A DNA stretch of 64,000 nt, taken from NCBI RefSeq assembly GCF_001580365.1, contig NZ_CP014480.1, positions 992,001-1,056,000 on the forward strand, in the 5' to 3' direction. The notes below the pieces were generated by a model. It saw nothing but the letters and a program-made list of their open reading frames with translations, ran no database searches and was not told where the DNA came from. The translations under genes were made by a program, and so were the position numbers. The DNA is from Kocuria turfanensis (GTDB taxonomy: Bacteria > Actinomycetota > Actinomycetes > Actinomycetales > Micrococcaceae). Every line of letters starts with the position of its first letter. Position 1 is the first letter of the stretch. Below are positions 49,305 through 60,415 of this stretch, in pieces.

Positions 49305-49431
49305 CCACTCGGCCCCGGCCACTCCGACCTGACCACTCCGTCCCGACCACTCCGACCTTGACCACTCCGTCCCGACCACTCCGACCTGACCACTCCGACC
49401 TGACCGCCCCGTTCCGACCGCCCGGCCCCGT
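49305..49431 (+). repeat. Nine tandem 14-bp repeats (minisatellite)
   Basis: Starts with the base after the LysM gene's stop codon. Units are variants of CCACTCCGACCTGA or CCACTCCGTCCCGA (one unit is 15 bp), degrading to CCGCCCCGTTCCGA at the end. It ends about 30 bp before the next gene. The unit is not a multiple of 3, so it is not a coding repeat. Confidence 0.85.
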
Positions 49432-49462
49432 CCACTCCCGCACCGCTCCCAGGAGGCCCGTC

Positions 49463-49978
49463 ATGAACGCACCCGCCGCCGGCTCCGATCCTGTCGCCCG
49501 GCCGCTCGCTCCCCGGCCGTCCCCGGCCGCGCCGCCGGTCCGCCGGGAGCGCCCGGCCCCGCCCACGGCCCCGGGCGGCTACACCTGGGGCGCCACCCGC
49601 GTGGTCGGCGGCACCGCCGAGGACGAGCTGGGCCGCGTCACCGCGCTCGCCCGGTCCATCGGCCAGGCGGCCGTGGAGGTGCTCGGCGGCAGCCGGCCGG
49701 CGGCGCAGCTGGCCCGGTGGACCACTCCGGAGATCGTGCAGCGCTTCCAGCAGCGGGCCGACATGCTGCGGCTGCTGCAGGAGCAGTTCGAGGGCAAGGC
49801 CTCGCTGCAGGAGCTGCACCGCAATCCGCACGTCCGCCGGTGCCGGGTCTGCCGGGTGGACCGCGGCGTCTACGAGGTGGCCCTCGTGGTGGTCGAGCCA
49901 CGGCGCGGGCGGGCCGTGGCCATGCGGGTGGAGCGCCTGGGGCGGGGCTGGAGCGTCACCGAGCTCGAGGTCGGCTGA
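49463..49978 (+). CDS. Rv3235 family protein
   Basis: 171 residues; the ATG at 49463 has AGGAGG 7-12 bases upstream. A disordered Pro/Ala-rich start (about 1-45) precedes a compact domain: QAAVEVLGGSRPAAQLARWT, QRFQQRADMLRLLQEQFEGK, CRVCRVDRGVYEVALVVVEP. The pattern LGGxRPxxQLxRW...R..RVCR....YEV.VVV matches the actinobacterial family named after Mycobacterium tuberculosis Rv3235, of unknown function. A gene of this kind precedes secA in many relatives, consistent with its place here, convergent with secA. Not secreted. Confidence 0.85.
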   Translation: MNAPAAGSDPVARPLAPRPSPAAPPVRRERPAPPTAPGGYTWGATRVVGGTAEDELGRVTALARSIGQAAVEVLGGSRPAAQLARWTTPEIVQRFQQRADMLRLLQEQFEGKASLQELHRNPHVRRCRVCRVDRGVYEVALVVVEPRRGRAVAMRVERLGRGWSVTELEVG

Positions 49979-50005
49979 CCGCCGCCCCGGGGCGGCCCGC
50001 TCCGC

Positions 50006-52747
<2,742 letters not shown>

Positions 52748-52812
52748 GTGCACACGCTCCTCGGTGTTCGACTGCCGTGTTGGGCTGGTGGGGGGATTAC
52801 GGCACCTGCTCC

Positions 52813-52818
52813 AGTCTA
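52813..52818 (-). promoter_or_regulatory. Candidate -10 of secA
   Basis: TAGACT on the minus strand, giving a leader of about 60 bases. No clear -35. It lies just downstream of the hpf hairpin. Confidence 0.5.
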
Positions 52819-52844
52819 CGGGAGCAGGCCCGTTCCGGCGGGCA

Positions 52845-52882
52845 CGGAGGAGCCCGGTGGCGCCGACCACCGGGCTCCTCCG
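52845..52882 (-). terminator. Terminator after hpf
   Basis: A 16-bp stem with a 6-base loop, 56 bases after the hpf stop. A weaker second hairpin precedes it at about 52886-52922. Confidence 0.75.
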
Positions 52883-52937
52883 GGGCGGGACCCGGCCGGC
52901 TCCCGGCCGGCGGGGTCCCGCGCTCAGCGGTGCGCGC

Positions 52938-53624
52938 TCAGCGGGCGCCCTCGGTCTGGTACGCCCGGACGCTCTCCTGGGGCTCCTCGCCGTTCTCGCT
53001 GAGGCTGATCACGCCGTAGCTCCAGCCCTTGCGGCGGTAGACGGCGGAGGGCTCCCCCGTCTCCTTGTCGAGGAAGAGGTAGAAGTCGTGGCCGACCAGT
53101 TCCATGTGGTCGACGGCCTCGTCGACGCTCAGCTCGGCGGCGGGGAACCGCTTGCGCCGGATCTCGACGGGCGTGACCGCGTCGGTGAGGCTCACGCTCT
53201 GGTCGAACGCCTCCTGCTCGGCGGTCGCGAGCTCTTCGGGGGTGGTGTAGATGGGTCCGGAACTCGGGACCACGGGCAGGGCGCCGGTGGCCTCGTGAAC
53301 GGCGGTGGGGCGGTGGGCGCCGCGGTGCACCTTGCGGCGGTCGCGCGCGCGGCGCAGCCGCTCGAGCAGCTTGCTGTAGGCCTCGTCGAAGGCCGCGAAC
53401 TTGTCGTCGCCGCGTGCCTCGGCCCGCAGGACGGGGCCGCGCCCGGACACCGTGATCTCCACGCCCATGCCCTGGTGACCCGGCATCGCGTGGTCCTTGG
53501 TGACCTTGACATCAATGCGCTGGACCTTCTCGCCCAGCTCCTCGAACTTGACGACCTTCTCGGCGGCGTACTCCTTGAACCGCTCCGGTACGGCGACGTT
53601 GCGCCCCATGACGTTCAGTTCCAT
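52938..53624 (-). CDS. hpf: Long-form ribosome hibernation promoting factor
   Basis: 228 residues from an ATG preceded by GGAGGGC. The N-terminal RaiA/S30AE domain (about 1-105, [33 protein letters not shown]) binds the decoding region of the 30S subunit. The C-terminal dimerisation domain (about 165-225, [40 protein letters not shown]) makes this the long type that forms 100S ribosomes in stationary phase. The two are joined by a disordered linker. In actinobacteria hpf lies between secA and comF, as here. Confidence 0.95.
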   Translation of the reverse strand: MELNVMGRNVAVPERFKEYAAEKVVKFEELGEKVQRIDVKVTKDHAMPGHQGMGVEITVSGRGPVLRAEARGDDKFAAFDEAYSKLLERLRRARDRRKVHRGAHRPTAVHEATGALPVVPSSGPIYTTPEELATAEQEAFDQSVSLTDAVTPVEIRRKRFPAAELSVDEAVDHMELVGHDFYLFLDKETGEPSAVYRRKGWSYGVISLSENGEEPQESVRAYQTEGAR

Positions 53625-53713
53625 GATGCCCTCCAGTTGTCGGGGGTGACGTGGGCGGATGGGGCCGCCCACCCGGGAGGATTGTTGCGTCCCGTGACTC
53701 AACGTTAGTGGAA

Positions 53714-54508
53714 TCACAGTCGATATTCACCAGCCCCCGGAGGCGCCGGGCGGGAATCAGCGGTCAGCGGAACCGCCGGCGGGCGCACGGCCGCGAGGAC
53801 CACGGCGCCCACCACGTCGGCGCCGCCGGCCCGCAGCGCCCGGGCCGCCTCGGCGAGGGTCGCCCCCGTGGTCAGCACGTCGTCGACGACGACGCAGCGG
53901 GCCCCGGCGGGCACGACCGCCCGCAGCGACCCCGCCTGCCGGGTGCGCCGGCCCGCGCGGCCGAACCTCTTCTGCGCCGGTCCGGGGAGCACGCCGCCGC
54001 GGTGCCGCAGGTGCCCGGCGACCGCGGTCCCCGTCGGGAGCACCCCGCGGCGTGCGCAGTCCTCCAGCAGGACGAGCACGGGGTCGAACCAGCGCCGGCG
54101 CAGGGCGGACGGCGCCGTGGGCACCGGGACCAGGAGCACGGGCCCCGGCGGCCACGACGGCGCGGCCGCGCGCAGGGCCGTGGCCAGACCGGCCGCGAGG
54201 ACGGGGGCGAGGTCGGTGCGGCCGCCGTCCTTGAACGCGAGCAGGCAGCTCGCCAGCTCGTGGGCGTAGCGGCCGGCGGCGGTCACGGGCAGGCACGGCC
54301 CGAGCAGGGGCGCGGTCGAGGAGGCCTCGAACGGCCGGGCGCAGGAGCGGCGCAGCAGCATCCGGCAGCCCCGGCACAGGCTGCTGCCCGGCGCCCGGCA
54401 CACCGCGCACTCCACCGGCACGAGGACCTCGGCGGCCTCGGCCAGGCGGTCCAGGGCGCGGGCTGCCGCACGGTCCAGGGCGCGGACGCGGTGCGGAACG
54501 ACGGGCAT
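53714..54508 (-). CDS. comF: ComF family phosphoribosyltransferase-like protein
   Basis: 264 residues. An N-terminal four-Cys zinc site (ECAVCRAPGSSLCRGC) and the PRPP loop VVVDDVLTTGATLAEAARAL (near 208-225) are present. RGRAG-type basic patches (QKRFGRAGRRTRQAG) lie between them. ComF proteins take part in DNA uptake in naturally competent bacteria. A tad-type pilus locus in the same window, needed for transformation in Micrococcus luteus, makes that role plausible here. Its stop lies 89 bases before hpf, and lpqB ends 166 bases upstream. The gap at 54509-54674 has only GC-rich hairpins. Confidence 0.9.
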   Translation of the reverse strand: MPVVPHRVRALDRAAARALDRLAEAAEVLVPVECAVCRAPGSSLCRGCRMLLRRSCARPFEASSTAPLLGPCLPVTAAGRYAHELASCLLAFKDGGRTDLAPVLAAGLATALRAAAPSWPPGPVLLVPVPTAPSALRRRWFDPVLVLLEDCARRGVLPTGTAVAGHLRHRGGVLPGPAQKRFGRAGRRTRQAGSLRAVVPAGARCVVVDDVLTTGATLAEAARALRAGGADVVGAVVLAAVRPPAVPLTADSRPAPPGAGEYRL

Positions 54509-54674
54509 GGGCCCATCGTGGGCCGGAGGGCCCGCCCGGCGCCCGGGGCGGACCCGGATCCGGACGGCCGCGCCTGTGGACCGCCCGGCGCCGATGGGCC
54601 AACCGGCGCCGGGAGGCGCGCCGGCGTGCCGCCCGGAGACCGACGTCCCCGCCGGCGGGCTCCGGGCCGGGAGG

Positions 54675-56366
54675 TCAGCCGGCGAAGGCGGTGTCCCGCA
54701 CGTCCTCGCTCTGCGGGGCCCAGGCGTTGCCGGTGAGCATGTGCAGCGTCCCGTCGGCCACGGCGTAGACCGAGGAGGTGCCGTTGCCGCCGCTGAGCCC
54801 CGTGAGCCCCTCCAGGCCGGGCAGCTCCCGGTAGCGCCCCGACACGTCGTAGACCCGGGGCCGCACGGACCCGGTCCCGCCGAGGGGGGCGGTCACGAAC
54901 TCCCGGTCGCTGAGCCACAGCGCCACGTCCGCGTCCACGTCGGCCGCCACCCGGTAGGGCTCGTTGAGCCTCTGCGGGGCGCCCTCGGGCCCGCGCACCA
55001 CGCCCGAGAGCCACACCTGCGCGTCCCCGTCGTCCTGGGTGACCACGAGCGCCCGTGTGCCGCCGCGGGAGATCCGCAGGGACGTCGCCGTCCGCGCGGC
55101 CAGCCACGGGGCCTCGACGCGCACCGGCTCCGCGTCCCGGACCCCGGGGCGCACGGCCCGCACGGCCCCGGCGGAGTCCGCGGCCCAGACCCACCCGTGC
55201 TCGTCGAAGCTCGGGCGGGTCAGCCCCGTCCCGCTGAAGCGCTCCACGGGCTCCGACTCGCGGTCCACGGTCACCAGGGCGCCGGTGCCGGCGTCCACGA
55301 ACGCGAAGTGCTCGGCGGCGGCGTCCATCGCCGGGCTGGAGGGCCGGTGGCCGTCCAGCGGCGCGAGGCCGCTGACGGCGTCGGTCTGGCCGCCCTGGTA
55401 GAACGCGAGCTCGCCGTCGCGCAGGCCGATCTGCCGGGACGGGACCGTGACGTCCTCGACCGGGGCCGCGTCGGTCCACCCGGCCCCGAGCTCCACGGGC
55501 GCGCCGTCCACGAGCAGCTCGACGTCGTTCACGGCGGTGAGCGAGCGCAGGCTCAGCGCGAGCTGGTCGTGCATCCGCCGGTTGGTCTCGATGTTCGCCG
55601 GGTCGAAGTCGGGCACGCTGAGCTCCACGGTGGCGGTGCCGTTGCGCACCGGCACCGCCGAGCGCGCCAGCGTGGTGCCGGCGGGGAAGGCGGTGCTCAC
55701 CGCGCCGCGCAGGTAGGGGGCGGGGCCGCCGAGCAGGCCGCGCACGATCGAGGTGGACACGGGCGTGCGGTCGGGGAACCAGCGCGGGTCCGCGACGAAG
55801 TTGCTCTGGTCCGTGTCGGCGAAGTACAGCTGGTGGGGCTCGAAGATCTCCTCGAAGTCCGAGGCGGTGAGCACGGTGGCGTCGGGGGCGTCCGAGATCC
55901 GCCACTGCCCGTCCACCTGGACCACGTCGAAGTCGAGCACCTCGGCGGCCCCGGCGGGCTTGCGCTCGATCACGCCCGTGCCGTCCACCACGGCGGCGAT
56001 CTCCAGGCTCATCCGGTACTCGTTCTCCTCCAGCCGGGGCACGAGCGACGGCTCGCCGCGGTGCACGATGGTGCGCGCGTCGGGGTGCCAGGTCGCCGCG
56101 AGCTCCGGGGTCAGGTACTCCCGGGCCACGGAGTAGTCGTCGTCCACGCCCGTGCCGGCGGCGAGGAAGCCGCGGACCACCTGCTCGGGCTCCGCGCCGT
56201 CCTGGGGGCCCGCCGGCGCGACGTCGTAGGTGGGCTCGGCCGTGGTGCGGGTGGGCTCGGCGTGGCGGTGGACCGGCCCGGAGCGCGGGATGGCGCCGCA
56301 GCCGCCGAGGACCACGGCCAGGCACAGGGCGGCGGCGGTCGCCCGGCGGCGGTGGGTGCTGCTCAT
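54675..56366 (-). CDS. lpqB: Lipoprotein LpqB of the MtrAB system
   Basis: 563 residues. A lipoprotein signal peptide ends with the lipobox LGGC (near 21-24), so it sits on the outer face of the membrane. The N-terminal domain (about 60-190) and GerMN-like domain (about 190-300, TATVELSVPDFDPANI) are followed by a beta-propeller-like C-terminal half with WVWAADSAGAVRAVRPG and LPGLEGLTGLSGGNG. LpqB binds the sensor kinase MtrB and tunes its activity. The ATG overlaps the mtrB stop by 4 bp (ATGA). Confidence 0.95.
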   Translation of the reverse strand: MSSTHRRRATAAALCLAVVLGGCGAIPRSGPVHRHAEPTRTTAEPTYDVAPAGPQDGAEPEQVVRGFLAAGTGVDDDYSVAREYLTPELAATWHPDARTIVHRGEPSLVPRLEENEYRMSLEIAAVVDGTGVIERKPAGAAEVLDFDVVQVDGQWRISDAPDATVLTASDFEEIFEPHQLYFADTDQSNFVADPRWFPDRTPVSTSIVRGLLGGPAPYLRGAVSTAFPAGTTLARSAVPVRNGTATVELSVPDFDPANIETNRRMHDQLALSLRSLTAVNDVELLVDGAPVELGAGWTDAAPVEDVTVPSRQIGLRDGELAFYQGGQTDAVSGLAPLDGHRPSSPAMDAAAEHFAFVDAGTGALVTVDRESEPVERFSGTGLTRPSFDEHGWVWAADSAGAVRAVRPGVRDAEPVRVEAPWLAARTATSLRISRGGTRALVVTQDDGDAQVWLSGVVRGPEGAPQRLNEPYRVAADVDADVALWLSDREFVTAPLGGTGSVRPRVYDVSGRYRELPGLEGLTGLSGGNGTSSVYAVADGTLHMLTGNAWAPQSEDVRDTAFAG

Positions 56367-58108
56367 GGCCGGCCCTCCTCGTCGGCCGGCGCCGCCGGAG
56401 GGGTCTGCTCCGGCGGCCGCACGGACGTCAGGACCAGGGTGCCGGTGGCCGTCACCTCCGCCGTCTCCGGGTAGGCGGCGGCGTCCGGGGGCAGCCCGAC
56501 GGGGCTGGGGTCCTCCGGGCCGAGCCGGCGCGCGCGGGTGCGGGGCAGGGTGAGCCGGAAGCAGGCGCCCTCCCCCGGGGCGCCCCAGACGTCGAGGCGG
56601 CCCCCGTGCAGGCGGGTGTCCTCGGTGGCGATGGCCAGGCCCAGGCCGGTCCCGCCCGTGGTGCGGGCCCGGGCGGGGTCGGCGCGCCAGAAGCGGTTGA
56701 ACACCTTCTCCGCCTCCTCCTCGTCCATGCCGATGCCGTGGTCCCGCACGGCCACGGCCGCCGCGACGTCGGAGGCGCCCACGACGATGTCGATGGGCCG
56801 GCCCTCCCCGTGCTCCAGGGCGTTCACGACGAGGTTGCGCAGGATCCGCTCGATCCGCCGCTGGTCGCCCTGGACCGTGCAGCGGGACAGCTCGGAGCGC
56901 ACGCGCACGGCCGACCCCGAGGAGACCGCGAGCGGGGCGGCGCCCTCCACGACGTCGTGCACCACCGAGAACAGCTCCACGCTGGTCACCTCCAGCCGGG
57001 CGGCGCCGGCGTCGAAGCGGGAGATCTCGAGCAGGTCGGCCAGGAGGGAGTCGAAGCGGTCCACCTGGTGGTAGAGCAGCTCGGCGGAGCGCCGGTTGAC
57101 GGGGTCGAAGTCCTCGCGGGCGTTGAACAGCACCTCCGCGGCCATCCGGACCGTGGTCAGCGGGGTGCGCAGCTCGTGGGAGACGTCGGAGACGAAGGTC
57201 TGCTGCATCGAGGAGAGCTGCTCCAGCTGGGTGATCTGCTCCTGCAGGCTGTCGGCCATCCGGTTGAAGGAGCGCGCCAGCCGGGCGACCTCGTGCGAGC
57301 CGCTGACCGGCAGGCGCACCCCGAGGTCGCCCTCGGCGAGCTGCTCGGCCACCCGGGCCGTGCTGGAGACGGGGCGGACGACCTCCCGGGTCACGTACCA
57401 GACGATCGCGCCCACGAGCAGGAGCAGCACCACGACCGACAGCAGCAGCACCGCGTGCATCGCGTCGAGGGTCCGCTGGGGCTCGGAGAAGTCGTAGACG
57501 AGGTAGAGCCCGTAGCGGGAGTTCTGGTAGAGCTCCACCACCGTGCCCACGACGACGACCGGGGCCTCGTCGCCGTTCTCCGTCATCGGCACCGACGCGG
57601 GCTGCCAGAACACCCCGTCCTGCTCCGCGAGCCGCTCCTGCAGCTCCTGCGGGACGGTGCTCGACGTCATCCACGGGCTCTGGCTCTGCGCCGGGATGAG
57701 GGTCTGCCCGCTCGTGTAGTCCATCGGCAGGAGGATCCAGCGCTCCGTCTCGGCGCCGTCGACCGAGAGCGCGCCCAGGGAGGAGGCGACGAGCGCCTGC
57801 AGCTCGTCGCGGTCCGAGGCGTCCGAGGCGTCGAAGCTGTCCTGCACCTGCTCGAAGTCCGCGGTGGCCGAGGCGAGCACCTGGTCGAGGCGCTCGCTGA
57901 AGAGCCGGTCGGCGATCTGGTGCGAGAGGAAGCTGCCCGTGACGAAGAACGCCAGTGCCGTCAGGGACAGGGACACGGCGATGGCGCGGAACTGCAGGGA
58001 CTGCCGCCAGCGGCGCGCCAGGAGGAGCCGGAACAGCTGCAGGCGGCGGCCCGTGGCGCGGACCGGCCCGCGGCGCCGGGGGGAGGCGACGGCGTCCGGC
58101 GGGGTCAT
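56363..58108 (-). CDS. mtrB: Sensor histidine kinase MtrB
   Basis: 581 residues; the ATG at 58108 overlaps the mtrA stop (ATGA). Helix about 41-60, an extracytoplasmic domain about 61-215, helix about 218-239, HAMP about 240-292, phospho-acceptor H311 in VSDVSHELRTPLTTVRMAAE, and a HATPase with NLVVNALEHGEG, DHGIGMDEEE and GTGLGLAI. A Pro-rich tail of about 55 residues follows. MtrB senses wall or osmotic state and phosphorylates MtrA. The extracytoplasmic part resembles that of other actinobacterial MtrB proteins. Confidence 0.95.
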   Translation of the reverse strand: MTPPDAVASPRRRGPVRATGRRLQLFRLLLARRWRQSLQFRAIAVSLSLTALAFFVTGSFLSHQIADRLFSERLDQVLASATADFEQVQDSFDASDASDRDELQALVASSLGALSVDGAETERWILLPMDYTSGQTLIPAQSQSPWMTSSTVPQELQERLAEQDGVFWQPASVPMTENGDEAPVVVVGTVVELYQNSRYGLYLVYDFSEPQRTLDAMHAVLLLSVVVLLLLVGAIVWYVTREVVRPVSSTARVAEQLAEGDLGVRLPVSGSHEVARLARSFNRMADSLQEQITQLEQLSSMQQTFVSDVSHELRTPLTTVRMAAEVLFNAREDFDPVNRRSAELLYHQVDRFDSLLADLLEISRFDAGAARLEVTSVELFSVVHDVVEGAAPLAVSSGSAVRVRSELSRCTVQGDQRRIERILRNLVVNALEHGEGRPIDIVVGASDVAAAVAVRDHGIGMDEEEAEKVFNRFWRADPARARTTGGTGLGLAIATEDTRLHGGRLDVWGAPGEGACFRLTLPRTRARRLGPEDPSPVGLPPDAAAYPETAEVTATGTLVLTSVRPPEQTPPAAPADEEGRP

Positions 58109-58788
58109 CGGGCGGACGAGCCCGCCTTGTAGCCGACACCGCGCACGGTGACCACGATCTCGGGGTTCTCCGGGTCCCGCTCGACCTTGGAGCGCAGCCG
58201 CTGCACGTGGACGTTGACCAGCCGGGTGTCGGCGGCGTGCTGGTAGCCCCACACGTCGCGCAGCAGCATCTCGCGGGAGAAGACCTGGTGCGGGGCCCGG
58301 GCCAGGGCGGTGAGCAGGTCGAACTCGAGCGGGGTGAGGTTGATCTCGTGGTCGCCGCGGTGCACGCTGTGCCCGCTGACGTCGATGGTCAGGTCACCGA
58401 TCCGCAGCTCGGAGGAGTGGGCGCGCTCGACCGGGCGCAGACGGGCCCGGACCCGGGCCACGAGCTCGGCCGGCTTGAAGGGCTTGGGCACGTAGTCGTC
58501 GGCGCCGGCCTCCAGCCCGCGCACGACGTCGACGGTGTCCGACTTCGCGGTGAGCATCACGACCGGGACGTCGGAGATGGTGCGGATCTCACGGCAGACC
58601 TGGATGCCGTCCTTGCCCGGGAGCATGAGGTCGAGCAGCAGCAGGTCCGGGCGCACGGCGCGGAACGTGTCCACGGCCGTGCCGCCGTCGTAGCAGAAGA
58701 CGGGCTCGAAGCCCTCCGCGGTCAGGACGATCCCGATCATCTCCGACAGGGCAGCGTCGTCGTCGACGACCAGTATTCGCGCGTTCAT
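58105..58788 (-). CDS. mtrA: Response regulator MtrA
   Basis: 227 residues. Receiver domain with acidic pair near D10/D11, phospho-acceptor D53 (LLLLDLMLPGKDG), T80 and K102 (DDYVPKPFKPAELV). OmpR/PhoB-type winged helix (about 130-225, EFDLLTALARAPHQVFSREM, RLVNVHVQRLRSKVERDPEN). It controls genes for cell division, wall hydrolases and DNA replication in actinobacteria. Head of the mtrA-mtrB-lpqB operon, with 4-bp overlaps throughout. A GACAAT hexamer at 58889-58884 (minus) is a possible -10, giving a leader of about 90 bases. Confidence 0.97.
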   Translation of the reverse strand: MNARILVVDDDAALSEMIGIVLTAEGFEPVFCYDGGTAVDTFRAVRPDLLLLDLMLPGKDGIQVCREIRTISDVPVVMLTAKSDTVDVVRGLEAGADDYVPKPFKPAELVARVRARLRPVERAHSSELRIGDLTIDVSGHSVHRGDHEINLTPLEFDLLTALARAPHQVFSREMLLRDVWGYQHAADTRLVNVHVQRLRSKVERDPENPEIVVTVRGVGYKAGSSAR

Positions 58789-58883
58789 CGCCTCTCCGCT
58801 GGGATCGGGCGGACCCGCCGAAGGCGGCTCCCGCCGTGGCCCCGGGAGGTCCGGGGCACCGTGCTGGACCGGGGTCCACCTGC

Positions 58884-58889
58884 ATTGTC
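58884..58889 (-). promoter_or_regulatory. Candidate -10 of mtrA
   Basis: GACAAT on the minus strand. No strong -35. The 58789-58951 gap has no other feature. Confidence 0.35.
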
Positions 58890-58951
58890 CCCGATCCCGG
58901 CCGGGCCGCGCACCTCGGCGCGCTGTGTGTCGACCGCCACGGGGGCCCGCC

Positions 58952-60004
58952 TCACGCCTCGGCCGCGGTGCGGGCGAGGGCCGAGGCGGTTCCGGTGACG
59001 CGGGAGAGGACCTCGCGCACCCCGTCGGGGCCCAGGGCGAGGAGGTCCTCCCGGGGCGTGATGCGCACGCGGTCCAGGGCCCCCGCGGGCAGCCCCAGGT
59101 CACGCCAGATCCGCCACACCGCCGCGGCGAGCGCCTCGGCGCCGGCTCCGGCGGGGGGCACGGGGACGAGGCCGAGCCACAGCTCGGTGCCGTTCTCCAC
59201 GAGCGCCGCGAGCGGTTCCCAGTCGCGGGCGGTGCCCTCCGGGGCGGTCAGCTGCACGGCGTCGGCACCGGCCTCCGGGGCCAGCCGGGAGTCGACCCCC
59301 GGGGGAAGCCGCAGCGCGACGGCGGCGGCCCCGGCCTGCCGGCAGGCCTCCACCACGGCGGCCAGGGAGGTCCGGGCCTCCGCCGCGGGCACGGCCCGCA
59401 GGGTCCGGTAGCCGCTCATCGTGGGCAGGGTGCCCGCGAGCACCTGCGCCAGGTCCGGCTCGTCCAGCTGGACGACGATCTCGCGGCCGGGCGCCGCGGC
59501 CCGCACGGCGCGCACGTGCGCGGTGACGCCGGAGGCCAGGGAGTCGCGCAGGTCGCGGCGGGCGCCGTGGTCCTTGAGGGCGCGCTCCCCGGCGTGCAGG
59601 TGCAGCCGGGCGGCGAGGGTGAGCGGGCCGAGCAGCTGGGTCTTGACCGGGGCGTCGTCGCCGCCGCTCTCGGCGCCGATCACGTCGGCGAGGACGTTGA
59701 CGTCGCCGGCCAGCAGGGCCCGGGCGGCCCGGGAGTCCTTGCCGGGGACCCCGGAGACGCGCAGCCCGTGCGGCTGGCGGTCCGCGTGGAGCTCGTCGAG
59801 CACCGCGGCGGTGCGGGCCACCGGGTCCGCGGCCGGCCCGCGGGCGGGCAGCGACGGCAGGAAGGAGAGGTGCGGGGCCCCGAGCTCCCCGCGCAGCAGC
59901 GTGACGGTCTCCACCACGTCGGTGCCGGGCATCGCGCCCAGGGCCGTGCCCACGACGTGCGGGACGTCGGGGTCGGTGCGGCGGGGGTCGGGTGCGCGGT
60001 TCAC
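58952..60004 (-). CDS. MetE-like (cobalamin-independent methionine synthase fold) protein without zinc ligands
   Basis: 350 residues from a GTG at 60004 (GTGA overlap with chorismate mutase). The UROD/MetE-like TIM barrel is suggested by VGTALGAMPGTDVVETVTLL, KTQLLGPLTLAARLHLHAGE, VVQLDEPDLAQVLAGTLPTM and a C-terminal LWLGLVPVPPAGAGAEALAA. The zinc ligands of true MetE (the H-x-C pair, Glu and a second Cys) are not present; the protein has only one Cys, in AAVVEACRQAG. It is therefore a divergent paralogue, not a proven methionine synthase. Similar proteins follow mnmA in other actinobacteria. Its activity is unknown. Confidence 0.7.
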   Translation of the reverse strand: MNRAPDPRRTDPDVPHVVGTALGAMPGTDVVETVTLLRGELGAPHLSFLPSLPARGPAADPVARTAAVLDELHADRQPHGLRVSGVPGKDSRAARALLAGDVNVLADVIGAESGGDDAPVKTQLLGPLTLAARLHLHAGERALKDHGARRDLRDSLASGVTAHVRAVRAAAPGREIVVQLDEPDLAQVLAGTLPTMSGYRTLRAVPAAEARTSLAAVVEACRQAGAAAVALRLPPGVDSRLAPEAGADAVQLTAPEGTARDWEPLAALVENGTELWLGLVPVPPAGAGAEALAAAVWRIWRDLGLPAGALDRVRITPREDLLALGPDGVREVLSRVTGTASALARTAAEA

Positions 60005-60402
60005 GACTCGTCCGGGTCCTGCCGCCGGTGGTCCTCGGAGATGGCCACGTGGTGGCGGATGACCTCGCTGATGATGAAGTTCAGGAACTTCTCCGCGAAC
60101 TCCGGGTCGAGCTGGGCGGAGGCGGCGAGGGCGCGCAGCCGGCCGATCTGGGCCGTCTCGCGGTCCGGGTCCCCGGCGGGCAGGCCGTGGGTGGCCTTGA
60201 GCACCCCGACGCGCTGGGTGGCCTTGAACCGCTCGGCGAGCAGGTGCACGAGGGCCGCGTCGATGTTGTCGATGGTGCCGCGGATGGACTGCAGCTCGGC
60301 GAGCACCTCGGGATCCGCCTCGCCCCGCAGCGAGGACGCCGCGGGGTCGAAGTCGTGGTGGGCACGGACGTCGGCGGAGGCGTGGGGGTGCGGAGCGCTC
60401 AT
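60001..60402 (-). CDS. Chorismate mutase, AroQ type
   Basis: 133 residues. A helical AroQ domain spans about 33-120: LQSIRGTIDNIDAALVHLLA, ERFKATQRVGVLKATHGLPA, DRETAQIGRLRALAASAQLD. The Arg/Lys set (R41, R57, K61, K68, R81 by position) fits the AroQ active site in outline. The first 30 residues are His/Ala-rich and probably disordered. It converts chorismate to prephenate on the path to Phe and Tyr. Intracellular; no signal peptide, so not the secreted gamma subclass. A leaderless-type promoter sits just before it, inside the end of mnmA. Confidence 0.82.
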   Translation of the reverse strand: MSAPHPHASADVRAHHDFDPAASSLRGEADPEVLAELQSIRGTIDNIDAALVHLLAERFKATQRVGVLKATHGLPAGDPDRETAQIGRLRALAASAQLDPEFAEKFLNFIISEVIRHHVAISEDHRRQDPDES

Positions 60403-60415
60403 GCCCGCCAGTCTA
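60403..60415 (-). promoter_or_regulatory. Leaderless-type promoter of chorismate mutase
   Basis: TAGACT (60415-60410), GGCGGGC, ATG. The TAG of the -10 is the stop codon of mnmA. The 13 bases are identical to those before trmL at 62962-62974. Confidence 0.6.
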
